Of a stretch of 64,000 nucleotides of DNA, positions 9,099-17,785 are shown piece by piece. How positions within the stretch are numbered: position 1 is the first letter of the stretch; each line of letters starts with the position of its first letter. The DNA is from an uncultured Clostridium sp. (GTDB lineage Bacteria > Bacillota > Clostridia > TANB77 > CAG-508), in contig URZW01000003.1 of the NCBI GenBank assembly GCA_900552555.1, positions 1 through 64,000 on the forward strand, given 5' to 3'. The position numbers and the translations under genes are program-made. A model generated the notes under the pieces. It was given only the letters and a program-made list of their open reading frames with translations, was not told where the DNA came from and made no database searches.

Positions 9099-9977
9099 AT
9101 GAGTACAAATTTTACTGTTATAGGTGGAGATTTAAGAATAATAAAACTAGCCAAAATGTTAGCAGAAGATGGTAATATAGTTTACACATATGGTGTAGAA
9201 AAAGCTGAAGAATTAAAAGAAAATGAAAATATCATAATGTGTAACAAATTACAAGAAGCTGTAAAAAATACGGAAATTATAATAGGACCTATACCTTTTT
9301 CAAGCAATGGTAAAGATATAAATGCACCATTTAGTAATAATACAATATCTATAAGGGAACTTATGCATGTAATAAATGCAAAAATTTTAATTGCAGGAAG
9401 TATAATACCAGAAGTATATGATTTAGCCAATGATGAGTATATAGAAATAATCGATATAATGAAAAGAGAGGAACTTGCTGTTTTAAATACAATTTCAACT
9501 GCTGAGGGAACAATTGAAATTATTATTGCAAATACTAACAAAATAATTCATGGAAGTAGAGTTCTAATATTAGGATTTGGAAGAATAGGCAAGGTATTAG
9601 CAAGAAAGCTTGCAGGTCTTTCGGCAAAAGTTACATGTGCTGCTAGAAAAGACGAGGATTTGGCTTGGATTAGAGCATATGGACATATGGAAACAAATAT
9701 AAATACAATAGGTGAAAATTTATCAGAATTTGATGTTATTATAAATACGGTTCCACATTTGGTTTTAACAGAAGAAAGAATCAAATATGTTAAAGATGAT
9801 TGTTTATTGGTTGATTTAGCTTCAAATCCTGGTGGTATTGATAAAAAAGCTGCTAAGGATAAAAATTTGAAATTGATTTGGGCTTTGGCATTACCTGGAA
9901 AGGTTGCACCTGTTACAACAGCAGAATTTATAAAAGATACAGTTTATAATATTTTGAAAGAAATATATAAAAAATAG
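9099..9977 (+). CDS. dpaA: Dipicolinate synthase subunit A
   Basis: 292 aa, usual length. The N-terminal domain begins TVIGGDLRIIKLAKMLAEDG; the central NAD(P)-binding Rossmann motif is VLILGFGRIGKVLARKLAGL (about 150-170), and the substrate-domain sequence LVDLASNPGGID and LPGKVAPVTTAEFI near the end are typical of SpoVFA/DpsA. It makes dipicolinic acid, the spore-core Ca2+ chelator, from dihydrodipicolinate with subunit B. Subunit B (SpoVFB) is not adjacent, contrary to the Bacillus spoVFAB arrangement. The start ATG 9099 follows GAAAGAGTG. This gene and spoIIP argue for endospore formation. Confidence 0.9.
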   Translation: MSTNFTVIGGDLRIIKLAKMLAEDGNIVYTYGVEKAEELKENENIIMCNKLQEAVKNTEIIIGPIPFSSNGKDINAPFSNNTISIRELMHVINAKILIAGSIIPEVYDLANDEYIEIIDIMKREELAVLNTISTAEGTIEIIIANTNKIIHGSRVLILGFGRIGKVLARKLAGLSAKVTCAARKDEDLAWIRAYGHMETNINTIGENLSEFDVIINTVPHLVLTEERIKYVKDDCLLVDLASNPGGIDKKAAKDKNLKLIWALALPGKVAPVTTAEFIKDTVYNILKEIYKK

Positions 9978-10063
9978 TTATAATTTGTAATAATATTTTG
10001 TGGATATTCAAAATAGATATAAAATATGATTCATAAGTATTTTAAGCAATATTCTTACAGGAT

Positions 10064-10091
10064 TGTAATAAAATTATAACAAAACTAAAAA
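10064..10091 (+). promoter_or_regulatory. WalR-like hexamer array upstream of uppP (weak)
   Basis: TGTAAT (10064), TATAAC (10075) and TAAAAA (10086) are spaced exactly 11 bp, as in the stronger arrays at mreB, sepF and rsmD. It lies 21 nt before the uppP start. The third hexamer is poor, so this is the least certain member of the set. Confidence 0.45.
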
Positions 10092-10111
10092 ACGAAAGAG
10101 AGGAACAGAAA

Positions 10112-10945
10112 ATGAACGAAATTTTTCAAGCGCTAATTTTAGGAATAGTTCAAGGACTAACAGAATTATTACCAATATCAAGCTCAGCACATTTAAACTT
10201 ATGTCCATGGATATTTGGATGGAACGAAATAAGCCCATCATTTGATGTGGCATTACATATAGGAACATTATTTGCGATAGTTTTATTTTTCTTTAAAGAC
10301 TGGGTAAATCTAATAAAAGGAGGATATAATCAAGTTGTTAAAAAGAAAAAATCAACAGATGGAAAAATTTTTTGGTACATAGTTATATCAACAATTCCAA
10401 CAGGAATTTTATGCTTGGTATTAGATAAACTTTCTGGAAAAATAATAGAAAAATTAGCAACAGCATTTAGTGTAGAAGAGAAAATGGTAGAAATGTTTAT
10501 GATAGCAATTGCATTAATTGTAATGGGTATAATATTATATGTTGTTGATAAAAAAGCAAAATCAGAAGTTGAATATAAAGATATAACTTTAAAACAATCA
10601 CTTTGGATAGCAATATCACAAGCAATTGCAGCAGCATTCCCAGGGGTTTCAAGATCAGGTATTACAATGACAGTTGGTAGAGGAATGGGATTAAAAAGAG
10701 AGTCTGTTGCAAAATATTCTTTTCTATTATCAACACCAGTTGTTGCAGCTGCAGCATTAGTTGATTTAAAAGATTTTGTATTTAGTCCGGCATTTTTTGT
10801 GGGAATATTTGCAAGCTTTATAGTTGGTGTTTTGGTAATTAAATTTTTACTTAATTACTTACAAAAAGGTAGTTTTAAGGTATTTGCTATTTATAGAGTA
10901 ATCTTAGGATTATTTGTAATAGGATTATGTATTTCAAGACTATAA
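10112..10945 (+). CDS. uppP: Undecaprenyl-diphosphatase
   Basis: 277 aa with about eight membrane helices. Both catalytic signatures of the BacA/UppP family are present: QGLTELLPISSSAH near residues 15-28 and FPGVSRSGITMT near 175-186. The enzyme removes a phosphate from undecaprenyl-PP at the outer membrane face to recycle the lipid carrier for peptidoglycan and other surface polymers; it also gives bacitracin tolerance. RBS GAGAGGAA precedes ATG 10112. It is followed by a terminator and so is monocistronic. An upstream 11 bp-phased hexamer array suggests control by an envelope-stress or growth regulator. Confidence 0.96.
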   Translation: MNEIFQALILGIVQGLTELLPISSSAHLNLCPWIFGWNEISPSFDVALHIGTLFAIVLFFFKDWVNLIKGGYNQVVKKKKSTDGKIFWYIVISTIPTGILCLVLDKLSGKIIEKLATAFSVEEKMVEMFMIAIALIVMGIILYVVDKKAKSEVEYKDITLKQSLWIAISQAIAAAFPGVSRSGITMTVGRGMGLKRESVAKYSFLLSTPVVAAAALVDLKDFVFSPAFFVGIFASFIVGVLVIKFLLNYLQKGSFKVFAIYRVILGLFVIGLCISRL

Positions 10946-10973
10946 TAAAAATAATGTAATTGATAGGAAAAGT

Positions 10974-11003
10974 AAAAAAGAGCTGTAAAGAAGGCTCTTT
11001 TTG
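10974..11003 (+). terminator. Terminator after uppP
   Basis: AAAAGAGC pairs with GCTCTTTT around a 9 nt loop and is followed by a T-run. Confidence 0.75.
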
Positions 11004-11040
11004 AATTTACCAATATAAATTTTGTATTATTATGTAAAAT

Positions 11041-11076
11041 AAAAACTCTATAGTATTAAAACTACAGAGTTTTTTG
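11041..11076 (-). terminator. Terminator of the VWA surface-protein gene
   Basis: AAAACTCTaTAGT pairs with ACTAcAGAGTTTT around ATTAAA. It is T/A flanked on both sides and lies 4 nt beyond the stop of the minus-strand gene, so it can act in both directions. Confidence 0.7.
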
Positions 11077-11079
11077 AAA

Positions 11080-12435
11080 TTATTTCATACTATTTTTTAC
11101 TAAAATATATTTAATACCAAATGCAATTGCAATTACTACCACAATTCCCATAACACCAAAGAAAATTGTAGTACCAGCTTTAGGTAATTCAGCAGGTAGG
11201 TTTTCTGTAAGTTTAACTTTAGGAGTTATATTAGAAGTTTTTGTATCAGTTTTATTTGAATAATCCGTGTAAGTTAAATCAAGTTTTTTGTTTGTATCTA
11301 AAACTTTATTTATAATATTTTCATCAAAATTTTCTTTTAATTTTAATTTATATTGAACAATTGCTGTTTCACCAGATTTTAATTCTGGAATATTCCAAGT
11401 AATAGAATTTGTTGCTGTATCAATTTTTGATGAGATAGTTCCAAAATTAGGATTTTTTACATAAGAAAAATCAAAGTTTTTAACTATTTCATCTGTAAAA
11501 TAATCTTTAACAATAATATTAGTTAATGATTGAGAAATAGGTAATAAGTCCTTATAAATATCTGATGTTATTGTATCTTCTATTTTATCATCAGTTACAT
11601 AATAGAATTTACCAATAGTTGGATTTTCAGTAGTACCAAAAATTGATTCTATAATTTCATTATATGTTTTTGATGAAGGTACAGCTGTTGCATCACCATT
11701 TGAGATACCTGTAAGCATTATATAAACATTATCTGTAATATCTGAAAGTGATTCTAATTCAGCTTTTGTTTTTGCAATAACATCATCAGAGTAATAATTT
11801 TTATCATAGTTAATGGCAACGTTTGGGACACCATCTGATAATACTATTATATATTTATGTGAATTATCAGTATCTTTTGAAAAATATTGTTTTGCTAAAC
11901 TAACACCAGATTGTAAATTAGTTCTAGGTCCATTATATTGAATGTTTGATATTGCAGATGTTAATTTACTAGCATCACTTGTTAATTCGGAAATTAGTTG
12001 TGCATCTTCTGCTGTTCCTTCTTTTGTGATATCACTATTAGTTGAGAAACTTACAGCTCCTATTTTTAGTTGAGTATTATCTTCTAATAGATTGTTTATT
12101 AAAGTTTTTGCAGAGTCTATAACTAAATCTTCTCTTGTTTTTGTGGTTGTTACATTGTCAGTCATGCTTTTTGAATTATCTATAACTAACATTATTTCTC
12201 CTGTAGGTTTTAGGCTTTTTTCGTTGTTAGTAACTTTTAATTGTAAAGTGATTTCTTTTTTTGCTAGGTCTTTTGATATAACACTTCTTTCAACTATTGA
12301 GTTTGTTCCAAAATTTATTGTTGCAGTTGGTTCTGCTACAACAGACATTGTTACATCATTATATGATGCTGATGATATTGTTGCAATTAGTGTTATTAGT
12401 AAAAATAGTGTTAATAAAATTTTTGATTTTTTCAT
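11080..12435 (-). CDS. VWA-domain surface protein with sortase-type C-terminus
   Basis: 451 aa. A signal peptide (KKSKILLTLFLLITLIATISSA) leads to a von Willebrand A domain (about 75-290) with the metal-binding MIDAS pieces DNSKSM, the TNLQSG threonine loop and LSDGVPN. A DUF11-like/Ig-type domain follows (WNIPELKSGETAIVQYKLK). The end is LPKAG, a membrane helix and a short basic tail, an LPxTG-like sortase signal with A in place of T. It is probably a wall-anchored adhesin or pilus-like protein. Start chosen at MKKSK (12435), preceded by AGGAG, not the longer frame to 12543. No sortase gene lies in this window. Confidence 0.82.
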   Translation of the reverse strand: MKKSKILLTLFLLITLIATISSASYNDVTMSVVAEPTATINFGTNSIVERSVISKDLAKKEITLQLKVTNNEKSLKPTGEIMLVIDNSKSMTDNVTTTKTREDLVIDSAKTLINNLLEDNTQLKIGAVSFSTNSDITKEGTAEDAQLISELTSDASKLTSAISNIQYNGPRTNLQSGVSLAKQYFSKDTDNSHKYIIVLSDGVPNVAINYDKNYYSDDVIAKTKAELESLSDITDNVYIMLTGISNGDATAVPSSKTYNEIIESIFGTTENPTIGKFYYVTDDKIEDTITSDIYKDLLPISQSLTNIIVKDYFTDEIVKNFDFSYVKNPNFGTISSKIDTATNSITWNIPELKSGETAIVQYKLKLKENFDENIINKVLDTNKKLDLTYTDYSNKTDTKTSNITPKVKLTENLPAELPKAGTTIFFGVMGIVVVIAIAFGIKYILVKNSMK

Positions 12436-12651
12436 TTGAACATTTCTCCTTATATAAATATATTTAGGTTTTTTGGAATACCTATTAACCATTTTGTCAT
12501 TGTAATACATATATATTTTAAAACAAAAATTATTAAAATACAATGTTTTTTTGTGATTTTTTGTTTTTTATTATATTATCTGTTACAAAAATTTTTATAC
12601 ATTTTGCAGAAGAGAAAAATTTTGATGTAGTATTTTGCCGAAATATATTTA

Positions 12652-12688
12652 AAATATCAGAAACAGGTATTTCAGATATTTTTTTTAC
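12652..12688 (+). terminator. Orphan intrinsic terminator-like hairpin
   Basis: AATATCaGAAA pairs with TTTCaGATATT and is followed by eight T on the + strand. No + strand gene lies between 12436 and here, so it would end an unseen transcript or be a chance palindrome. The rest of 12436-12737 shows nothing else. Confidence 0.5.
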
Positions 12689-12737
12689 TGCATTTATCAT
12701 AATTTGGTGATTTGTAAATTAAGGTTAAATTAAAAAC

Positions 12738-12766
12738 TTGCATTGTATAGTAGAGTATGGTAATAT
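12738..12766 (+). promoter_or_regulatory. SigA-type promoter
   Basis: TTGCAT, 17 nt, TAATAT. The predicted start point near 12773 favours translation from 12841 rather than the ATG at 12778. Confidence 0.55.
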
Positions 12767-12840
12767 TTTATTAGAAGATGTGCTTTAAAAATAAAGTTAT
12801 AAAATATGATATTCATTTTGAAAAATTATGGGAGGACCAA

Positions 12841-13113
12841 ATGATAAGTGTTGAATATGCTAATGCGTATAGTGAGGTAATAGAAATATTAAAACATATA
12901 GATAAGGAAGAATATTTAAAAATTCCTAAAAGAAAAATAGAGGTATTTGAAAAAAATTCAAATAAAGATTATAAATTTTTGTATAGCCCAGAAAAAACAT
13001 TAGACGAGCAAAATGTTTCAAAAATAGCAAAAGCAATAATAGGATTACTTTTTAGAGATTATTGGGCTACAGAAGAACAAAAAAATAAAATTATTAATAA
13101 ACAAAAAAAATGA
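12841..13113 (+). CDS. Small conserved-type protein, function unknown
   Basis: 90 aa, soluble, acidic N-half and basic end. It reads as YSEVIEILKHIDKEEYLKIP, then a basic KRKIEVFEKN and a conserved-looking FLYSPEKTLDEQNVSKIAKAIIGLLFRDYW core, a pattern seen in many small proteins of gut Clostridia, but I cannot assign a function. I start at ATG 12841 because GGGAGGA lies 6-10 nt upstream; the frame is open to an ATG at 12778 that has no ribosome binding site. The downstream small gene overlaps its end region, and both are preceded by a similar GAAAAATTATGG-AGGA sequence. Confidence 0.65.
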   Translation: MISVEYANAYSEVIEILKHIDKEEYLKIPKRKIEVFEKNSNKDYKFLYSPEKTLDEQNVSKIAKAIIGLLFRDYWATEEQKNKIINKQKK

Positions 13114-13123
13114 TAGAAAAATT

Positions 13124-13291
13124 ATGGAGGAGCAAAAAAAATCAATATATAATGTTGATAAAATTTTTAAGGAAAGAGTAAATATAAATAAGAAACATAA
13201 AGAAAAAACTGAAATAATTGTATATAAAGAAACGTTATTAAAAAAAATTTTTAATAAAATAAGAGCTTTATTTAAAATTAATAGTAAGTAG
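13124..13291 (+). CDS. Short basic ORF (55 aa), unknown
   Basis: ATG 13124 begins MEEQKKSIYNVDKIFKERVN and ends INSK-stop at 13291. It is Lys-rich with no recognisable domain. It starts 10 nt after the stop of the previous gene. The sequence around the start, GAAAAATTATGGAGGAGC, closely resembles the one just before the upstream gene's start, so this may be a second small gene of the same operon or a decayed one. The initiation site is unclear because the purine-rich stretch overlaps the ATG. Confidence 0.4.
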   Translation: MEEQKKSIYNVDKIFKERVNINKKHKEKTEIIVYKETLLKKIFNKIRALFKINSK

Positions 13292-13341
13292 AATAAAAAT
13301 TAATTTCATAAAATTGAGATTGTAGAAAGTGAGGTGTGTTT

Positions 13342-14295
13342 ATGACACAGAAATTAAATAATAATATTGAATTAAATAAAAGTAAAATAAGTGAAAAAAT
13401 TGAAATGATAAAAAATGGAGAACAACCTAAAAAATCATTAAAGGAAGTATTGGGTGGAAAAAAATTAGATGAAATATTCGATTCATTTACACAAAATGCT
13501 TTATTTGATAATCTTATAAATTCGGGAAAAATACATACTTTAATGGAACATGGAAATGGACTAGATATATTAGATGGTTTATTAAATAATCATATTACAG
13601 GAGATTTATCAAATTTTTATATAATTAAATCAGATTATATTTTAAATTTACCCCCTGAAGAACAAAAAAATATGGCAATAAGCATTTCAGGAGGTATGAA
13701 AGATTTGGCGGAGGCATTACAAAATGCATGGAAAAATGGTATTAGAACAGAGGCTTGTACAACAAGAGAAGAAGATAATAAACCAATGATACAATTTAGA
13801 ATAAAAGAAGATGAATTTGATATTCAAGATATGATTCAACATCTATATGGTAAGCAAGATATTAAAGGAAAAACTATTTATGATAATGAAGACAAATCTT
13901 TTCAAGTTAATTTAAAAGGAGATAATTTATATAAATATTTGAAAGGAAATATGATATCAGAATTTGATGATAAAGAAAATATTTTTATTCAGGCAATAAA
14001 AGAAAGTTTAGAGTTCAATGAAGAAATGATTGACTATTATTCTAAAAATGGAATGGATATAACTGAAGTAAGTCAAACTATTTCAGAAGAGAAAGAGAGT
14101 TTATTAAAGCTTGAAAAAAGAAATGAATATGAGAAAAAAAATAAATCAAATTCTAAAAAATTAATTGGCATTCAGGAATTAGGAAAACAAGTTATTGTAG
14201 AAATGTCTGATACTGTGTTAATGGATGAAACGGAAAAAAATATAAATGAAATAGAAAAGAATGTTGAAATAAAAGAAGAGCAAGAGGAATTATAA
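13342..14295 (+). CDS. Hypothetical soluble protein, charged C-terminal tail
   Basis: 317 aa, no membrane segment, no signal peptide. Residues 1-60 are helical and charged; residues about 75-220 look like a mixed alpha/beta fold (YIIKSDYILNLPPEEQKN; MIQFRIKEDEFDIQDMIQHL); residues about 225-317 are Glu/Lys-rich and probably coiled coil. I recognise no family or catalytic motif. Start at ATG 13342 with GTGAGG 7 nt upstream; a GTG at 13336 is the alternative. It follows the two small unknown genes with a 50 nt gap and precedes dxs by 92 nt, so it could belong to either unit. Confidence 0.65.
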   Translation: MTQKLNNNIELNKSKISEKIEMIKNGEQPKKSLKEVLGGKKLDEIFDSFTQNALFDNLINSGKIHTLMEHGNGLDILDGLLNNHITGDLSNFYIIKSDYILNLPPEEQKNMAISISGGMKDLAEALQNAWKNGIRTEACTTREEDNKPMIQFRIKEDEFDIQDMIQHLYGKQDIKGKTIYDNEDKSFQVNLKGDNLYKYLKGNMISEFDDKENIFIQAIKESLEFNEEMIDYYSKNGMDITEVSQTISEEKESLLKLEKRNEYEKKNKSNSKKLIGIQELGKQVIVEMSDTVLMDETEKNINEIEKNVEIKEEQEEL

Positions 14296-14387
14296 TATAA
14301 TAAAAAATAATTGATAGGTGAAAAATACTAGAAACAATCTTCAAGATAAGTTAAGCTAGAGTAGCATAAAAAAAGGGGAGACATAAA

Positions 14388-16250
14388 ATGTTAGAAAAAA
14401 TAAACACACCGGAAGATGTAAAAAAATTAAATATAGAAGAAAAAAAACAACTAGCAGAAGAAATAAGAAAATACATATTAGAAGTAGTATCAAAAAATGG
14501 AGGACACTTAGCATCAAACTTAGGTGTAGTAGAATTAACATTAGCACTACACAGTGTATTTAATACACCAAAAGATAAAATAGTATGGGATGTTGGACAT
14601 CAAGCATATACACAAAAAATAATAACAGGAAGAAGAGAACAATTCAAAACGTTAAGACAATTAGATGGATTAGCAGGATTTCCAAAAACAAGTGAATCAG
14701 AATATGACAGCTTTAATACAGGACATAGTAGTACATCAATATCAGCAGCACTTGGAATGGCTAGAGCAAGAGACTTAAAAGGTGAAAAAAATCAAGTAAT
14801 TGCAGTAATAGGTGATGGAGCATTAACAGGCGGAATGGCTTTAGAAGCTTTAAATGATGCTGGATTTAGTAAGACACATATGACAGTAATATTGAATGAT
14901 AACGAAATGAGTATTTCTAAAAATATTGGCGGACTAAATATGTTTTTAAGTAAATTAAGAACAAAAAAATTATATACAAAATCAAACTTATCAGGTAAAA
15001 AAATAATTAGTAAAATACCGATTATAGGAAAGCCAACAGTAAAGGTAGTTCAAAGAATTAAAAGAAGCATAAAACAATTGATAATACCAAAGATGTTTTT
15101 TGAAGAAATAGGTTTTACATATTTAGGACCTGTTGATGGTCATGATATTGAACAATTAGAAAATATAATGAGACTAAGCAAACAAGTAACAGGACCAGTA
15201 CTAATACATGTATTAACCAAAAAAGGAAAAGGATATAAGATAGCAGAAGAAAATCCTGATAAATTTCATGCAACAGCACCATTTGATATAGAAACAGGGA
15301 AACCAAAAAAAGAAAAGAAAGCAGACTATTCAAAAGTATTTGGTGAAAAATTAATAGAACTAGCAAAAAAAGATAAAAGAATCGTAGCAGTTACGGCATC
15401 TATGAAAGACGGAACAGGACTTGCCAAATTTGCTAAAGAATTTCCAACAAGATTTTTTGATATAGGAATTGCAGAACAACATGCTTTAACAATGGCAGCA
15501 GGGATGGCAATTGACGGAATGATACCATTTGTACCAATTTATTCATCATTTTATCAAAGAGCATATGACCAAGTTATACACGATATAGCAATGCAGAATT
15601 TGCCGGTTATAATGTGTGTAGACAGAGCAGGAGCTGTAGGAGCAGATGGAGAAACACATCAAGGTACATTGGATATGTCATTTTTCAGACTTGTACCAAA
15701 TTTGACAATAATGGCGCCAAAAGATTTTAAAGAATTAGAAGATATGATGGAATTTGCAGTAAAATTAAATAAACCAGTTGTTATAAGATATCCAAGAGGT
15801 GGACAAGACGAAAACATTCAATTTGAAAAACATCAAAAGATAGAACTTGGAAAGGCAGAGATTTTAAGAGAAGGACAAGATGTTAGTATTATTGCAATTG
15901 GAAAAAGAGTAGCAGATGCAATAAAAATTGCCAATAAATTTAAAGAAAATGGAATTAATGCTGATGTAATCAATTCAAGATTTTTGAAACCATTAGATGA
16001 GGAACCAATAAAAAAATCAATTGAGAAAACAAAAAATGTTATTACAATAGAAGATGGTACAAAAATTAATGGATTAGGAACAGCAGTAGAAGAATTAATT
16101 GTGGAAAATAATTTGCAAAATATTAAATTTGAGAAACAGGCATGGCCAGATGAATTTTTAAAACAAGGTACAGAATGGAAATGTCCTTTTGGGACATTGG
16201 TTACAAAAGTAACATCAAAATCAAAAAATAGTGAGGGGAAAAATGGATAA
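14388..16250 (+). CDS. dxs: 1-deoxy-D-xylulose-5-phosphate synthase
   Basis: 620 aa, typical length. The thiamine diphosphate fold is shown by HLASNLGVVELTLALH (catalytic His) and the metal-binding GDGALTGGMALEALN; the pyrimidine-domain Glu is in DIGIAEQHALTMAAG. It condenses pyruvate and glyceraldehyde 3-phosphate in the first step of the MEP isoprenoid pathway, which feeds undecaprenyl phosphate and quinone synthesis. RBS AGGGGAG stands 8 nt before ATG 14388. The 3' end overlaps the start of the next gene by 8 nt, so the two are translationally coupled, the usual Clostridia order dxs then an S4-domain protein. Confidence 0.97.
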   Translation: MLEKINTPEDVKKLNIEEKKQLAEEIRKYILEVVSKNGGHLASNLGVVELTLALHSVFNTPKDKIVWDVGHQAYTQKIITGRREQFKTLRQLDGLAGFPKTSESEYDSFNTGHSSTSISAALGMARARDLKGEKNQVIAVIGDGALTGGMALEALNDAGFSKTHMTVILNDNEMSISKNIGGLNMFLSKLRTKKLYTKSNLSGKKIISKIPIIGKPTVKVVQRIKRSIKQLIIPKMFFEEIGFTYLGPVDGHDIEQLENIMRLSKQVTGPVLIHVLTKKGKGYKIAEENPDKFHATAPFDIETGKPKKEKKADYSKVFGEKLIELAKKDKRIVAVTASMKDGTGLAKFAKEFPTRFFDIGIAEQHALTMAAGMAIDGMIPFVPIYSSFYQRAYDQVIHDIAMQNLPVIMCVDRAGAVGADGETHQGTLDMSFFRLVPNLTIMAPKDFKELEDMMEFAVKLNKPVVIRYPRGGQDENIQFEKHQKIELGKAEILREGQDVSIIAIGKRVADAIKIANKFKENGINADVINSRFLKPLDEEPIKKSIEKTKNVITIEDGTKINGLGTAVEELIVENNLQNIKFEKQAWPDEFLKQGTEWKCPFGTLVTKVTSKSKNSEGKNG

Positions 16251-17046
16251 ACAAAAAATATTAAGTGAATATAAAAAACAAGAAGACAAAATGATATTGG
16301 CACAAATATTAGACAAAATAGAATTTTCAAAACAAAGAGAAAAACTGGAATATACAGATTTTTTAGATATGTATCAAGTTGCATTAGTAAAAACATTTAT
16401 GAAAAAAATAGAATTTTCAAATTATGTTTTATATGGTGGTTTTGAAAATGCAGAAAGAAATGTACTTATAATATATCCGGAAAAATACAATATGAATATG
16501 GTAGAAAAAAATTATTCAAAAATAATCAAAGTTATAAGAATTTCACTTGAAGACGAAGAAAAGGGTAAATATACACATAGAAACTATTTAGGTGGAATTG
16601 TAAAACTTGGTATAAAAAGAGAAAAAGTAGGAGATATACTTGTATCAGATGATGGTGCTGATATTTTGATTAAAGATGAAACTGCAGAAACATTGAAACA
16701 AGAATTAGGAACATTAACAAGATTTGAAAATGCCAAAATAGAAATTATAGAGTTGAAAGACTTAAAAGAACAAGAAATAAAGGTTGAAGAAATGAATATA
16801 ATTGTTCCATCTTTTAGACTTGATAATTTTGTTTCAGATTTGGCAAGAACTTCTAGAAGTAAAGCTGTTCAAATTATTGATAGTGAAAGAGTTTTCATTA
16901 ATGGTCAAAATGAAACTAAGGCTTCTAAACAAGTAAAACCAGGAGATGTTATAACAATAAGAGGAAAAGGTAGATTTGTTGTTAAGGAATTTTGTGGAAA
17001 TACTAGAAGTGGAAGAACTGTTGTAAAAATTGAAAAATATGTGTAG
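16243..17046 (+). CDS. YlmH-type RNA-binding S4-domain protein
   Basis: 267 aa. The N-terminal 170 residues match the YlmH/YlmI fold; the C-terminal S4 domain (about 180-245) reads FRLDNFVSDLARTSRSKAVQIIDSERVFINGQ, the usual RNA-binding alpha-L pattern. YlmH proteins associate with ribosome/tRNA rescue complexes and are often encoded next to sepF and divIVA; here the gene is instead coupled to dxs, while sepF-divIVA lies 24 kb away. The start is ATG 16243 with GTGAGGGG upstream, inside the end of dxs; the longer start at 16231 is less likely. Confidence 0.88.
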   Translation: MDKQKILSEYKKQEDKMILAQILDKIEFSKQREKLEYTDFLDMYQVALVKTFMKKIEFSNYVLYGGFENAERNVLIIYPEKYNMNMVEKNYSKIIKVIRISLEDEEKGKYTHRNYLGGIVKLGIKREKVGDILVSDDGADILIKDETAETLKQELGTLTRFENAKIEIIELKDLKEQEIKVEEMNIIVPSFRLDNFVSDLARTSRSKAVQIIDSERVFINGQNETKASKQVKPGDVITIRGKGRFVVKEFCGNTRSGRTVVKIEKYV

Positions 17047-17061
17047 ATTGGAGAGAGTTAG

Positions 17062-17643
17062 ATGATAATAGGAGTAGATATAGACGATACATTAACAGAT
17101 ATAAGAGATGAAGTTGGAGCAGCTGCATTAAAATATGCACAAAGCTTAAATAAGGATATTGACGAAACAAAAGTAGTTTGGGATAAAAACAATAATGGTA
17201 GTAGCTTTAAAGAAAGATATAATTTTAATTATGATGAACTTTTATATTTTTTTGGAAATATTCAAGAAAATATAATCAAAAAAGCAAAACCAAGAGAAGA
17301 TGTTGTAGATGTAATAAAAAAATTAAGAGAAGATGGACATAAAATATATATTATAACAGCAAGAGATAGTGAATTTCATAATAACCCATATGAATTAAGT
17401 AAAACATGGCTAAATAAAAATAATATAGAATATGATAAATTGATTGTTGATGCAAGGGATAAAGCAAAAATATGTAGAGAACAAAATATTGAAATTTTTA
17501 TTGATGATAAATTATCAAATTGTCTGCAAATATCAAATGAAAATATTGTAACAATTAGAATAACAAATTATACAGAACAGCATCAAAATATAGTTAATAA
17601 AAAGAATTGGAAAGAAATTTATGAATATATAAAACAGTTATAG
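17062..17643 (+). CDS. HAD-family 5'(3')-deoxyribonucleotidase-like phosphatase
   Basis: 193 aa. Motif I is GVDIDDTLTD at the N-terminus, with the nucleophile and acid/base Asp; motif II is the Thr of IITARD; motif IV is FIDDKLSN. The size and layout match the NT5C group of small nucleotidases, which dephosphorylate (deoxy)nucleoside monophosphates and other phosphates. Start ATG 17062 with GGAGAGAG. It follows the S4 gene by 15 nt in the same operon and is directly followed (1 nt) by R1 copy 2. Substrate is inferred only from the family. Confidence 0.8.
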   Translation: MIIGVDIDDTLTDIRDEVGAAALKYAQSLNKDIDETKVVWDKNNNGSSFKERYNFNYDELLYFFGNIQENIIKKAKPREDVVDVIKKLREDGHKIYIITARDSEFHNNPYELSKTWLNKNNIEYDKLIVDARDKAKICREQNIEIFIDDKLSNCLQISNENIVTIRITNYTEQHQNIVNKKNWKEIYEYIKQL

Positions 17644-17644
17644 G

Positions 17645-17779
17645 TGTCCTTTTGGGGACGGTTCTTTTTGGGACATTTTTCCAAATTTTGTAATTGCCTC
17701 AAATTGTTGATATATGAGGATTATTAAAAAAAGTCCTTTTGACGACGATGTCCCAAAAAGAACCGTCCCCAAAAGGACA
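17645..17779 (-). repeat. R1 inverted-repeat element, copy 2 (135 bp, inverted)
   Basis: It has the same arms as copy 1, but the asymmetric core is reversed: the ATTACAAAATTTGGAAAAA signature appears on the complement next to the left arm. It begins 1 nt after a stop codon and fills the gap between convergent genes. It carries a paired arm change (CCTTTT left, AAAAGG right, instead of CCATTT/AAATGG), which keeps the stem. Confidence 0.93.
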
Positions 17780-17785
17780 AAAATT

